This document shows, piece after piece, positions 35,623 through 45,228 of a stretch of DNA of 64,000 bases. A program made the translations under genes and the position numbers. Source of the stretch: Xanthomonas prunicola (GTDB lineage: Bacteria > Pseudomonadota > Gammaproteobacteria > Xanthomonadales > Xanthomonadaceae); NCBI RefSeq assembly GCF_002846205.1, contig NZ_PHKV01000004.1, positions 218,073 to 282,072 on the forward strand. Reading direction: 5' to 3'. Numbering within the stretch: position 1 is the first letter of the stretch; the number at the start of each line of letters is the position of its first letter. The notes under the pieces were generated by a model. That model saw only the letters and a program-made list of their open reading frames with translations, searched no databases and was not told the DNA's origin.

Positions 35623-37692
35623 TCAGCCGAACTCGTAGTTCATCAACGGCCCGGTCGGTGCCACGAAATCGCCCTGTACGTAGTCCACGCCGGCACTGAA
35701 GAAGCTGCTCATCGACTGCGCATCTGCGACGAATTCGGCCACCGTCAAAATGCCGGCAGGCTGCGCGCGCGAGGTGATCTCGCGGATCTTTTCCTGGCTT
35801 TCCCGGGCCGAGGCGATGTCGCCGGTGATGCCGCGATCCAGTTTGAGGAAGGCGGGCTGGAAATGCGCCAGCAACTGAAATGAATCCAGGCCCGAGCCGA
35901 ACTGTTCCAGCCCGACCTTGCAGCCCATCGCCGACACCGCGCCCAGGAACTGTTGCGCATTGCGCAAATGTGTAAACACCTTCGACTCTGGCGTCTGCAG
36001 CCATAGCCGTTCACCGGGCACGCCGTAGACGGCCAATTGCTCACGGATGGTGTCGATCATCTGTGGGTCGGAGAACGAGTTCGGCCCGATGCGTACCAGC
36101 AGGTGCGTGATGTGTCCGGCACGTTGCCGCTCGCCCAGTTGCCGGATCGCGCGTGCCACCACCCAGCGGTCGATCTCGGTGATCAGATCGTGCTCTTCGG
36201 CAATCGCCATGAACGCATTCGGCGACATCATTTCGCCATTGCGTTCCAGGCGCAGGAAGGCCTGATACAACTCCAGCGGCTCGCCTTGCAGATTGAGCAC
36301 AGGCTGGTAATGCAGCACGAAGCCGTCGCCGACCAGGGCCTCGCGCAACTGCTCGACCCAGCGTTCGATCCGTTCTTCTTCCGCCCGATCGGCTGCGGCC
36401 GGGTCGTAGATGCTGATCGCATTGCCACCGAGCTCGGCGGTGGTGTGCACCGCTTCGGTGCCACGCTTGAGCACCTGACCGATGCTGGCGATCTTTTCGC
36501 CGATCTGCACGCCGCCGATGCTGACGGTCACTGTGGCCGAGCGCGTGCCCACGCTGAAGACGTGCTGCGCGAACGCATCGCGCACGATTTCCGCCAGTGC
36601 GTGCGTGCGCGCGTAATTGCCGTCCATCAGCAGGGCGAAACTGTGTTCGCCGAAGCGCGCGGCTACCACGCTGTCGTCCAGCACGCTGGCCACGTGCGCG
36701 GCGAGCGCAGCGATCAGCGCATCGGCCGAGTCCAGGCCAAATTCCGGCAGGATGCGGGCGTAGTGGTCCGGCTCGATCAACAGGAAGCCAGACTGGCCTT
36801 CGCTGCGGCCGGCCTGCGCGACGGCCTGTTCCAGCGCCACCATGAAGGTAGGGCGATTGAGCAGGCCGGTGACCTGGTCGCGCTGACGTAAGTCTTCGAC
36901 CTCACGTGCCAACTCCGGGTCGAATTCCTCGCGGCGCCGGAACACCACCTGGATGCACGGCTCGCCTTCGTAAGTGGCGGTGGCAAATTCCATGGTCGCC
37001 GGGAAGGTGTCGCCTTCCACGCGGCGCGCGTCGACCTTGTATTGCGCCGGCGGCGGCTCGCCTTTGGACATCGCCTTGAGCAACTGCTTGAAATCGTCGA
37101 CGTATTGCGCGGCGATCATGTCCAGCAACGAGATGCCTTCGACATCGTCGAACGACTCGAAGCCGAACATTTCCAGATAGGCGTCATTGGCGCGGATGTG
37201 CATGCCTTCATGCACGTAGGCGATCGGGTCACGCGAGGACGCGATGAGTGCGTCGCAGCGGCGCTCGGTCTCACGCATCTGCGCTTCGATGCGACGCAGC
37301 CCGCGACGGGCCTGCAGGTCGTCCCACTCCGAGCGCACCAGCGTCAGCAGGTGTGCGGGGCGGTTGCGCAAGGCGATGGCACGCACGCCATGCGAAGCGG
37401 CCTCGACCAAGGCATTCTCTTCGATCCGCTCGGCCAGCAAGATGACCGGTATGTCCTTGCCGCTGCCGGCAATCTGCGTCTGCAGGGCGCTCATGGGGAT
37501 TTGCTGCGCCTGACCCAGGATGGCCAGATCGATCTGGCCAGACAGCATACTGGCCAGTTCCTCCTGGTTTTGCGGCCGCGAAGGGCGCACCGCAATGCCG
37601 CCGTTACGCAGCGCGGTGACGATGGTCTCGGCACTCTCCACGCTGTCGTCGACGATCATGAGGCGGAGGGTGAGATCTTTGCCTTTTTGCAT
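35623..37692 (-). CDS. fimX: FimX-type c-di-GMP receptor (REC-PAS-GGDEF*-EAL*)
   Basis: A 689-residue cytoplasmic protein, the length known for Xanthomonas FimX. It has an N-terminal receiver-like domain (about 8-125, LMIVDDSVESAET), a PAS domain (about 140-255), a GGDEF fold with GEHSF (348-352) in place of GGDEF, and an EAL fold with QAF (477-479) in place of EAL. Both enzymatic motifs are gone, so it should bind c-di-GMP rather than make or break it. In Xanthomonas, FimX binds PilZ and through it the PilB ATPase, driving type IV pilus assembly. The ATG at 37692 gives the known N-terminus. Confidence 0.95.
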   Translation of the reverse strand: MQKGKDLTLRLMIVDDSVESAETIVTALRNGGIAVRPSRPQNQEELASMLSGQIDLAILGQAQQIPMSALQTQIAGSGKDIPVILLAERIEENALVEAASHGVRAIALRNRPAHLLTLVRSEWDDLQARRGLRRIEAQMRETERRCDALIASSRDPIAYVHEGMHIRANDAYLEMFGFESFDDVEGISLLDMIAAQYVDDFKQLLKAMSKGEPPPAQYKVDARRVEGDTFPATMEFATATYEGEPCIQVVFRRREEFDPELAREVEDLRQRDQVTGLLNRPTFMVALEQAVAQAGRSEGQSGFLLIEPDHYARILPEFGLDSADALIAALAAHVASVLDDSVVAARFGEHSFALLMDGNYARTHALAEIVRDAFAQHVFSVGTRSATVTVSIGGVQIGEKIASIGQVLKRGTEAVHTTAELGGNAISIYDPAAADRAEEERIERWVEQLREALVGDGFVLHYQPVLNLQGEPLELYQAFLRLERNGEMMSPNAFMAIAEEHDLITEIDRWVVARAIRQLGERQRAGHITHLLVRIGPNSFSDPQMIDTIREQLAVYGVPGERLWLQTPESKVFTHLRNAQQFLGAVSAMGCKVGLEQFGSGLDSFQLLAHFQPAFLKLDRGITGDIASARESQEKIREITSRAQPAGILTVAEFVADAQSMSSFFSAGVDYVQGDFVAPTGPLMNYEFG

Positions 37693-37911
37693 GCGCGGCT
37701 CCCTAGAGACGGGCTTTAATACACGAAGGGGTCTGGCGCGTCCACGTGTGTGGATCATGCCGCATCGGGTGTGAGACGTAGAGCAAGATTTATGGGTGGA
37801 AGACGCCTTTCGGGGAATGTCGACCGCGCTCGAATGCGTGCTGTTCAGACCGCGACAGCGTCTGCATATCGCCGCCCCAGTCATCAATGAGCGATCAGCC
37901 CCCCCTCGCCC

Positions 37912-39093
37912 TTACGCCACGCTCCCCGCCGCATGGCCGGACGCCCACGCCCACTGGAAGTTGTAACCCCCCAGCCAGCCGGTGACGTCCAGCACCTCAC
38001 CGACAAAATACAGGCCTGCCATCAAGCGTGATTCCATGGTCGCACTGGAGACCTGATTGGTATCGACCCCGCCCAGGGTGACTTCAGCCGTCCGGTAGCC
38101 TTCGGTGCCGCTGGCGACCAGCGGAAAGCGACCCAGCAACTCGGCAGCGGCCTGCAACTGCGGCGGATCCAGCTGACGCACCGGCTTGTCCGGCAGCCAG
38201 ACCTCGCACAGGCGTTGTGCAAATCGCTTCGGCAACACGTCGGCCAGCACGTTGCGCAGCTCGGTAGCGCCGCGTTGCTGCTTTTGTTCGCGCAGCCATG
38301 CCGCTGCATCGTGACCAGGCAGCAAATCCAGCCGCAGATCGTCGCCCGGCTGCCAATACGAGGAGATCTGCAGGATCGCCGGGCCGCTGACGCCGCGGTG
38401 GGTGAGTAGCATGGAGTTGCGGAAGCTGACCCCGTTGCACTGCGCTTGAACCGGTAACGCCAGCCCGGAGAGCTCCTGCAGACGTTCCTGATGCTTGCCG
38501 CTCAGCGTGAGTGGCACCAGCCCGGCGCGGGTGGGCAGTAGCGCATGGCCAAATTGCTTGGCCAAGCCGTAGCCAAAGCCGCTGGCGCCCATGCTGGGGA
38601 TCGACAGCCCGCCAGTCGCCACGATCAACGAGTGCGCCTGCACGCGGCCCTGGCTGGTCTGTACGTCAAATCCATCGCTTCCGCGCTGCACCGACAGCAC
38701 GTCGCACTGGGTACGGATCTGCACGCCGGCCGCATCGCATTCGTCCAGCAGCATGCGCACGATCTGCTTGGACGAGATGTCGCAAAACAACTGGCCCAGT
38801 TCCTTCTCGTGATAGGCGATGGCATGTCGTTCGACCATCTCCACGAAATCTGACGGGCTATAGCGCGCCAGCGCGGATTTGCAGAAATGCCGATTGGCCG
38901 AAATGAAGTTGCCGGGCGCGGTGCCGGTGTTGGTGAAATTGCAGCGCCCGCCGCCGGACATCAGGATCTTCTTGCCGACCTTGTTGGCGTGGTCGATCAC
39001 CAGCACCTGACGGCCGCGTCGGCCGGCGGTGAAAGCGCTCATCAGCCCGGCAGCGCCTGCACCGATGACCAGCACGTCGTACCGCATGTTCAT
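37912..39093 (-). CDS. FAD-dependent HI0933/YhiN-type oxidoreductase
   Basis: A 393-residue flavoprotein. The FAD-binding motif VIGAGAAGLMSAFTAGRRG lies at the N-terminus, followed by the family signature KVGKKILMSGGGRCNFTN. The end reads GEVLDVTGWLGGYNFQWAWASGHAAG, typical of the HI0933 family. Its substrate is unknown in all bacteria. The start codon overlaps the yaeQ stop by 4 bases (39090-39093), so the pair is translationally coupled. Confidence 0.93.
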   Translation of the reverse strand: MNMRYDVLVIGAGAAGLMSAFTAGRRGRQVLVIDHANKVGKKILMSGGGRCNFTNTGTAPGNFISANRHFCKSALARYSPSDFVEMVERHAIAYHEKELGQLFCDISSKQIVRMLLDECDAAGVQIRTQCDVLSVQRGSDGFDVQTSQGRVQAHSLIVATGGLSIPSMGASGFGYGLAKQFGHALLPTRAGLVPLTLSGKHQERLQELSGLALPVQAQCNGVSFRNSMLLTHRGVSGPAILQISSYWQPGDDLRLDLLPGHDAAAWLREQKQQRGATELRNVLADVLPKRFAQRLCEVWLPDKPVRQLDPPQLQAAAELLGRFPLVASGTEGYRTAEVTLGGVDTNQVSSATMESRLMAGLYFVGEVLDVTGWLGGYNFQWAWASGHAAGSVA

Positions 39094-39638
39094 TCGGCCG
39101 GCGCTTGCCGCACCATCGGGGTCAGGGTGACGCTGCCGTGATCGGCCAGCATCTGCACTTCGCCGTCCTGAATGATCACGTCAAAGCGCATGCCGCGCTG
39201 GATCAGCGCGCCCAGCGCTTCGGTGGCCTGCGAGTCGAGTTCGATCACGCGCAGGTTGCGGTGCCGGCCCATGGCGTTGGCGTGTTTCTTCCACCAGGTT
39301 TCGGTGGCCTGGCCGCCATAGCCGATCACCACCGCCTCGCGCGAGCGGTTGCAGGCCTTGCGCACGCGACTTTCATCGGGCTGGCCGAGGTCGATCCACA
39401 GGTCCGGGTCGCCGGTGTAATCGCGCCGCCACAGGTCGGGCTCGTCGTCGTTGCTGAGACCGCGGCCGAACTCCAGCCGGTCGTCGGCGAACAGCGCGAA
39501 CGCCAACAGCCGCACCATCAGGCGCTCGTCGGTTTCGGACGGGTGTTGGGCCAGGGTCAGCGAGTGGTTGGCGTAATAGCCGCGGTCCATGTCGCTGATC
39601 TGGAGTTCCGCCCTGCGGACGGTGGCGGTGAGGGCCAT
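39090..39638 (-). CDS. yaeQ: YaeQ family protein
   Basis: A 182-residue protein of the YaeQ family, which has a fold related to PD-(D/E)XK nucleases. Family motifs are SDMDRGYYANHSLTLAQHPSETDERLMVRLLAFAL and DLWIDLGQPDE. E. coli YaeQ has 181 residues and was reported to suppress loss of RfaH; its biochemical role is not settled. It comes first in a two-gene unit with the flavoprotein. Confidence 0.93.
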   Translation of the reverse strand: MALTATVRRAELQISDMDRGYYANHSLTLAQHPSETDERLMVRLLAFALFADDRLEFGRGLSNDDEPDLWRRDYTGDPDLWIDLGQPDESRVRKACNRSREAVVIGYGGQATETWWKKHANAMGRHRNLRVIELDSQATEALGALIQRGMRFDVIIQDGEVQMLADHGSVTLTPMVRQAPAE

Positions 39639-39708
39639 CAGGATGCCGATTGCAAAGGGCGCTCATGATACGCGCCCGATTCATCCCTCGTGCGTCATGC
39701 CGCCCGTG

Positions 39709-40194
39709 TCACAGCCGTGGGCGTGGTTGCGCGGCGAGCCAGCGATCCAGCTGTGCGGCAAAGGCTTGGCGATCGCGCGCATGCAGGGCCGACGGTCCGC
39801 CGGTGGCGATGCCTGCGCCGCGCAACTCCTCCATAAAGCTGCGGACCGACAGGCGCTCCTTGATGGTGCTGCTGGTAAAGGGTTCGCCACGCGGGCCAAC
39901 CGCAGTGCCCCCGGCTTCCAGCACACGCGCCGCGAGCGGGATGTCCTGGGTGACGACCAGGTCGCCCGCAGCCACCCGTTCGGCGATCGCGTCGTCGGCT
40001 GCGTCGGGGCCGCCCGGCACCTGGATGGCGCGCACATGGGGCAGGGCGGGCGTGCTGAGATAGTGGTTGGCCACCAGGGTCACGGCGGTGCCGGTACGCG
40101 CCGCGGCGCGGAACAGGATGTCGCGGATCACCGCGGGGCAGGCATCGGCGTCGACCCAGATCTGCGAAGGTGTCGGTGTTGGAGGCGTATTCAT
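39709..40194 (-). CDS. UPF0178 (YaiI/YqxD) family protein
   Basis: A 161-residue protein related to PIN-like nucleases. The motif [19 protein letters not shown] is at the N-terminus, [18 protein letters not shown] lies in the middle and [14 protein letters not shown] precedes the C-terminus. Acidic residues in the first two motifs could bind metal. Function unproven. It is divergent from cspA. Confidence 0.92.
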   Translation of the reverse strand: MNTPPTPTPSQIWVDADACPAVIRDILFRAAARTGTAVTLVANHYLSTPALPHVRAIQVPGGPDAADDAIAERVAAGDLVVTQDIPLAARVLEAGGTAVGPRGEPFTSSTIKERLSVRSFMEELRGAGIATGGPSALHARDRQAFAAQLDRWLAAQPRPRL

Positions 40195-40463
40195 CGGGTG
40201 ATTGTGGATGGGGACGGGCCCGACAGACCGTCGGATTTGGCCTGACTGCAAAAGATTTGACGCAGGGTGTCGCTTTTTGTCGAAAACACGAGTACTGTGC
40301 ACGCACTGTGTTTGCAAGGGTCACCGTGAATCGTGGCCTGGTGCAGCCGGATCGTTACAGATCTCGCTTCATCGTTCCGCTTTACCAACGCCTGCAACTC
40401 AGTCTCAGCTCCGGCTTTTCGGACGCTGCGATTTATCAATCAATAGTTTCAGGAGTTAGTAAA

Positions 40464-40673
40464 ATGTCAGAACGTCAAGGCGGTACTGTGAAGTGGTTCA
40501 ATGATGCCAAGGGCTTCGGCTTCATCACCCCGGAAAGCGGCCCGGACCTGTTCGTGCACTTCCGTGCCATCCAGGGCACCGGCTTCAAGTCGCTGCAGGA
40601 AGGCCAAAAGGTCACCTTCGTCGCCGTGCAGGGCCAGAAGGGCATGCAGGCTGACCAGGTGCAGGCGGTCTAA
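40464..40673 (+). CDS. csp: Cold-shock protein (CspA family)
   Basis: A 69-residue single cold-shock domain that binds RNA and single-stranded DNA. RNP1 is KGFGFITP and RNP2 is LFVHF, a normal length and layout. AGGAG lies 8 bases before the ATG. The gap of about 270 bases to the divergent UPF0178 gene leaves room for the long structured leader that regulates many csp genes, but I cannot define it from sequence alone. A strong terminator follows. Confidence 0.95.
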   Translation: MSERQGGTVKWFNDAKGFGFITPESGPDLFVHFRAIQGTGFKSLQEGQKVTFVAVQGQKGMQADQVQAV

Positions 40674-40700
40674 TCCGTCTGCAACCGTAGGGTTGCCAAA

Positions 40701-40732
40701 ACGCCGGTCGCGCAAGCGACCGGCGTTTTTTA
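40701..40732 (+). terminator. Rho-independent terminator of the cold-shock gene
   Basis: An 11-bp perfect stem (40701-40711 and 40716-40726) with loop GCAA, followed by a T-run (TTTTTATT). Confidence 0.94.
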
Positions 40733-40842
40733 TTGCCTGCAAGAAGGGCGGCAGCAGCGGTCGGGCGTCCACCCGGCGCCACTTGCGCACAGCGACGACG
40801 TGCGGATCGGTAGGATGTACCTTTTCCACGTGCAGCCTTCTC

Positions 40843-41541
40843 ATGATCACTGTTCACCATCTCAATAATTCCCGTTCCCAGCGCGTGCTGTGGCTGCTGG
40901 AGGAATTGGCGCTGCCGTATCAGATCGTGCGCCACGAGCGCGACCCCAAGACCATGCTGGCACCGCCGGCGCTGCGTGCGATCCATCCGCTCGGCAAGTC
41001 GCCGGTGCTGGTCGATGGCGATCTGGTCGTGGCCGAATCCGGTGCGATCCTGGAGTACCTGACCGAGCGCTACGACACCGAGTGTGCGCTGTCGCCGTCG
41101 CTCCGGCCGCTGGATTCACCCGAGCGCCTGCAATTCCGCTACTGGATGCATTACGCCGAAGGTTCGGCCATGCCGCCGTTGCTGATGACGTTGATCTTCG
41201 GTCGGATTCGCAGTGCGCCGATGCCGTTCTTCGCCAAGCCCATCGCGCGTGCCATCGTGGACAAGGCGATGTCCGGCTTCGTAGGCCCACAGCTTTCGCT
41301 GCATCTGGACTGGATGGAGCAATCGTTGCAGTCCAGCAACTGGTTCGCTGGCGAACGTTTTACCGCCGCCGATATCCAGATGAGCTTCCCGGTCCAGGCG
41401 GCCGCTGCACGCGGCGGCGGCCTTGAGAAATACCCGCGTCTGCACGGGTTTCTGGAGCGCATCCAAGCGCGCCCTGCCTATCAGGCTGCGCTGAAGAAGG
41501 GCGGCCCTTTCGAGTTGATGGGAAGCAAGCCGGCAACGTGA
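40843..41541 (+). CDS. Glutathione S-transferase family protein
   Basis: A 232-residue GST. The N-terminal thioredoxin fold has HHLNNSRSQRVLWLLEEL, with Ser in NSRS as the likely catalytic residue, and PLGKSPVLVDGDLVVAESGAI as the glutathione site. The helical C-terminal domain has FTAADIQMSFP. It resembles GST3-type bacterial and fungal enzymes. The substrate is unknown; detoxification of electrophiles is the general expectation. The ATG at 40843 follows no strong binding site. Confidence 0.9.
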   Translation: MITVHHLNNSRSQRVLWLLEELALPYQIVRHERDPKTMLAPPALRAIHPLGKSPVLVDGDLVVAESGAILEYLTERYDTECALSPSLRPLDSPERLQFRYWMHYAEGSAMPPLLMTLIFGRIRSAPMPFFAKPIARAIVDKAMSGFVGPQLSLHLDWMEQSLQSSNWFAGERFTAADIQMSFPVQAAAARGGGLEKYPRLHGFLERIQARPAYQAALKKGGPFELMGSKPAT

Positions 41542-41701
41542 TCGGCTCAGTGGGTTGAGTGTGAGTCGAGATGGGCGGGATGTATTTCCGCCTGCCGCCT
41601 GCTGGCGATGGATCCTGCAATCGGCAGCTCAATGACACAGAGCTGCCCATCGGTCGCTCGCTGCACGCAATCGCTCCATCCAGATCAGGGCAGAGTGCGC
41701 T

Positions 41702-42577
41702 TCAAGGCGCCCGACACTGGCGTACAAACTGCAGCGCGTCGCTGAGCACCTGCGAGTGCTCGGGAGATTTGCGCAGCGCCAGGAGGATGCCGAGATGGCC
41801 CATGCCCGGGTAGACCTTCAACTCGGCGCTGCCGCCTTCGCGTTTCAGCGCCTGCTGCAGCGAAATGCTGTTTTGTAGTTCGACCACGCGGTCGGCATCG
41901 CCATGCAGCAGCAGCATGGGCGGTTCGTCGCCGCCGACGTAGCGCACTGGCTGCGATTGCCGTTGCGCGGCTGGCGCGTCGCCAAAGATCTCGACGAGCT
42001 CCGGGTCGGTCATCGGCATGAAATCGTAAGGTCCGGCCAGGCCCACCACGCCGCACAGCTGGTGGGGTTTGAGGCCTTGCGCCTGCAGCCAGCGTGCATC
42101 GGTGCCGAGTAACGCGGCCATGTGCGCGCCTGCCGAATGGCCCATCACTGCCAGCCGCTTGGGGGCGCCGCCGTACTCGTGTGCGTGCCGGTAGCTCCAT
42201 GCGATGGCGCCCGCGGCGTCGGACATGAAGCCGTGCAGTCCGACCTGCGGATACTTGCGATAGTCGGCCACCATCGTCACCACGCCCTGGCGCGCAAGCG
42301 CGCGGCCGACCCAGCGATAGTTGGCGCGCGAACCGCGTTTCCAGGTGCCGCCATAGAAGAACACCACCACCGGTGCGTCGACGGCGCCGCGCGGCTGGTA
42401 GACATCCAGCGCCAGGCCGTGTGCGGGATCGAACACTTGGTCGCGGTGCTCGACGATGCCCGTCCGGCTGGAGGCGGCATTGATGCCGCCAAAGAAGACG
42501 CTGCTGCAGGCCGTCATGGTCAACGAACCGAGCAGCAGAAGGGCGGGACGGAACCAGCGGGAGGCGCGCGAGGGCAT
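41702..42577 (-). CDS. Alpha/beta-hydrolase lipoprotein (esterase/lipase)
   Basis: A 291-residue exported esterase. The signal ALLLLGSLTMTACSS has a lipobox (MTAC, Cys at about residue 24). The oxyanion motif is VFFYGGTWKRG, the nucleophile lies in MGHSAGAHMA, and the likely acid and base are in LLHGDADRVV and GMGHLG. This layout is of the hormone-sensitive-lipase/feruloyl-esterase-like group. The natural substrate is unknown. It is divergent from selO; the gap of about 290 bases between them shows no other gene. Confidence 0.88.
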   Translation of the reverse strand: MPSRASRWFRPALLLLGSLTMTACSSVFFGGINAASSRTGIVEHRDQVFDPAHGLALDVYQPRGAVDAPVVVFFYGGTWKRGSRANYRWVGRALARQGVVTMVADYRKYPQVGLHGFMSDAAGAIAWSYRHAHEYGGAPKRLAVMGHSAGAHMAALLGTDARWLQAQGLKPHQLCGVVGLAGPYDFMPMTDPELVEIFGDAPAAQRQSQPVRYVGGDEPPMLLLHGDADRVVELQNSISLQQALKREGGSAELKVYPGMGHLGILLALRKSPEHSQVLSDALQFVRQCRAP

Positions 42578-42867
42578 GGGCAATATCGGCAGGAGGTCGA
42601 AAGGGTGGTTAGTACCGGGCGCGAACGCAAGAGCCAGTCCAGCACAGGCCGACACGGTAGCGCCCCGGCAACATGGTCGCCGTATCGCTGTCTCTGGCCT
42701 GCATCGGATCCGCAGCCGGCGGCTATTAGCTGCTATCGCACGTCGCAAGCATGTGCAGGACGAGTCCGCTCGGTGCAAGTCAGCCGGGTGAAGATACGGC
42801 GCGCAGGCAGCACCGGATGCGACCTGACCCATGCCAGGTTCACTGCCCGTGGCCTAGGCTTGCCGGC

Positions 42868-44424
42868 ATGACACAACTGCACTTCGATAATCGACTGCGC
42901 CAGCAGCTGCCTGGCGATCCGGAAGAGGGGGCGCGCCGGCGCGAGGTGCGTGCGGCCTGGTCGGCGGTCATGCCGACACCAGTCGCCGCCCCGTACCTGG
43001 TGGCGCATTCTGCGGAGATGGCGCAGGCACTGGGCCTGGATGCGTCCGAGATAGCCAGTGCACAGTTCGCCCACGTGTTCGGCGGCAACGCGCTGTACCC
43101 AGGCATGCAGCCGTGGGCGGTCAATTACGGTGGTCACCAGTTCGGGCATTGGGCCGGGCAACTTGGCGACGGGCGGGCGATTTCGCTGGGCGAGGCGATC
43201 GGAGCCGACGGCGGGCGTTACGAATTGCAGCTCAAGGGTGCCGGCCCGACGCCGTATTCGCGCGGCGCCGATGGGCGCGCCGTGTTGCGCTCGTCGATCC
43301 GCGAATTTCTGTGCAGTGAGGCCATGCACCATCTGGGCGTGCCGACCACGCGCGCACTGAGTCTGGTCGGCACCGGCGACGCGGTGGTGCGCGATATGTT
43401 CTACGACGGTCACCCGCAACGCGAGCCGGGGGCGATCGTGTGCCGGGTGGCGCCGTCGTTCATTCGCTTCGGTAACTTCGAATTGCCGAGCGTGCGTGGC
43501 GACGTCGCGCTGTTGCGGCAATGGGTGGACTTCACCATCGCGCGCGATTTCCCGGAGCTGGTCGGTACCGGCGAGGCGCGCTACGCCGACTGGTTCGCTC
43601 AGGTGTGCGAGCGGACCGCGGTGATGGTGGCGCACTGGATGCGGGTCGGGTTCGTGCATGGGGTAATGAACACCGACAACATGTCGATCCTGGGGTTGAC
43701 CATTGATTACGGCCCGTACGGCTGGGTCGACGACTACGACCCGGATTGGACGCCCAACACCACCGACGCGCAGGGCCGACGTTATCGCTTCGGAACCCAG
43801 CCGCAAGTGGCGTACTGGAACCTGGGCCGGCTTGCCCAAGCGATCGCGCCGTTGTTCGCTGACCAAACGCCACTGCAACAGGGGCTGGACCGCTTCCGAG
43901 ATACCTATCTTTCCTGTGATCGGCGCGACACTGCGGCCAAGCTGGGGCTGGCCGAATGCCGCGATGAGGATCTAGCGCTGATTGATGCGCTGCGCGCACT
44001 GATGCGCGACTTTGAAATGGATATGACGCTGACCTTCCGCGGTCTGATCGACCTGTCGCCCGCGCATCCGGATCTCGCACAGCTGCGCGATACCTTCTAC
44101 GACGAAGACAAGCGCCTGGCGGGTGCGCCGCAGTTGCAGGAATGGTTGCAGCGCTACGCCGCGCGCCTGCAGCAGGATGCGCTGTCGCCGGACGAGCGCC
44201 GCGCGCGCATGCGTCTGGCCAATCCGCGCTACGTGCTGCGCAATTATCTGGCACAGCAGGTGATCGATCAGGCCGAGCAGGGCGACCCGTCCGGGGTGCA
44301 GGAGTTGCTGGAGGTCATGCGCCGCCCATACGACGACCAGCCTGGGCGCGAGGCATTGGCTGCGCGGCGGCCGGAGTGGGCACGCGACCGCGCCGGCTGC
44401 TCGATGCTGTCGTGCAGTTCCTGA
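42868..44424 (+). CDS. selO: Protein adenylyltransferase SelO
   Basis: A 518-residue pseudokinase that transfers AMP rather than phosphate to proteins and is linked to redox control. Family motifs are [47 protein letters not shown] and [14 protein letters not shown]. It ends SMLSCSS, with cysteine third from the end, the place of selenocysteine in vertebrate SelO. The start at ATG 42868 follows the usual family N-terminus. It is followed, 94 bases on, by apt. Confidence 0.95.
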   Translation: MTQLHFDNRLRQQLPGDPEEGARRREVRAAWSAVMPTPVAAPYLVAHSAEMAQALGLDASEIASAQFAHVFGGNALYPGMQPWAVNYGGHQFGHWAGQLGDGRAISLGEAIGADGGRYELQLKGAGPTPYSRGADGRAVLRSSIREFLCSEAMHHLGVPTTRALSLVGTGDAVVRDMFYDGHPQREPGAIVCRVAPSFIRFGNFELPSVRGDVALLRQWVDFTIARDFPELVGTGEARYADWFAQVCERTAVMVAHWMRVGFVHGVMNTDNMSILGLTIDYGPYGWVDDYDPDWTPNTTDAQGRRYRFGTQPQVAYWNLGRLAQAIAPLFADQTPLQQGLDRFRDTYLSCDRRDTAAKLGLAECRDEDLALIDALRALMRDFEMDMTLTFRGLIDLSPAHPDLAQLRDTFYDEDKRLAGAPQLQEWLQRYAARLQQDALSPDERRARMRLANPRYVLRNYLAQQVIDQAEQGDPSGVQELLEVMRRPYDDQPGREALAARRPEWARDRAGCSMLSCSS

Positions 44425-44518
44425 CGCGCTCAGATGCAGGTATGCCGTAACGGCGGCGTCAAGGGCGTGCGCAGCCTAGAATAGGGCCGTCTCCACTGGC
44501 CACGACGCCACTACCACC

Positions 44519-45079
44519 ATGACTGACTGCAGCCGCTGCGCCGGCACCAACGCTTCCGGACCCAACCATTGGTCGGAGCGTATCCGCGACATCGTCGATT
44601 TTCCCAAGCCGGGCATCGTCTTCAAGGACATTACGCCGCTGTTATCCGATGGACCGGACTTCGCCTCGGCGCTGGACGAACTGGTGCAACCGTGGCGGAC
44701 CACCCCGCTGGACGCCGTGCTCGGTATTGAAGCGCGCGGTTTCATTCTGGGTGCGGCGCTGGCGCGCGAACTGCGCACCGGGTTCGTGCCGGTGCGCAAG
44801 CCCGGCAAACTGCCCGGGCGTACGCTGGTCCAGGAATACGCGCTGGAATACGGTACCGACCGCATCGAAATGCACGAGGATGCGTTGCCACGCGGCGCCC
44901 GCGTGTTGATCGTCGACGATGTGCTCGCCACCGGCGGTACGCTACGCGCGGCACTGGGTCTGGCGGCACAGCTGGAACTGGAAGTGGTCGGCGCGGCGGT
45001 GCTGGTCGAGCTGCTGGCGCTGCAGGGCCGCCAGAGATGGGCCAATGACGTGCCGTTGCTGGCCACGTTGAGCTATTGA
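44519..45079 (+). CDS. apt: Adenine phosphoribosyltransferase
   Basis: A 186-residue purine salvage enzyme that makes AMP from adenine and PRPP. The PRPP-binding motif is [14 protein letters not shown] (about residues 128-141). [21 protein letters not shown] near the N-terminus and [12 protein letters not shown] are family motifs. The length is close to E. coli Apt (183). Confidence 0.96.
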   Translation: MTDCSRCAGTNASGPNHWSERIRDIVDFPKPGIVFKDITPLLSDGPDFASALDELVQPWRTTPLDAVLGIEARGFILGAALARELRTGFVPVRKPGKLPGRTLVQEYALEYGTDRIEMHEDALPRGARVLIVDDVLATGGTLRAALGLAAQLELEVVGAAVLVELLALQGRQRWANDVPLLATLSY

Positions 45080-45228
45080 TCGTTGATCCAGGCGTGTTAC
45101 CGATCGAGCAGCTCGCCGATCAGGCTTGCTGGCAAAAGGAATGCGCAAGTGTGCGCATCTGGATGGATCGTGCGGCAGGCGCTATAGCCGCCGCTCGATC
45201 GGTTGGCAGGCTCGCTGCCACGCGTTGA

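Noticed and set aside
40195..40463. A cold-shock leader or promoter for csp
   Set aside because: A TTGACG at about 40256 has no well-spaced -10 box, so I do not call a promoter.
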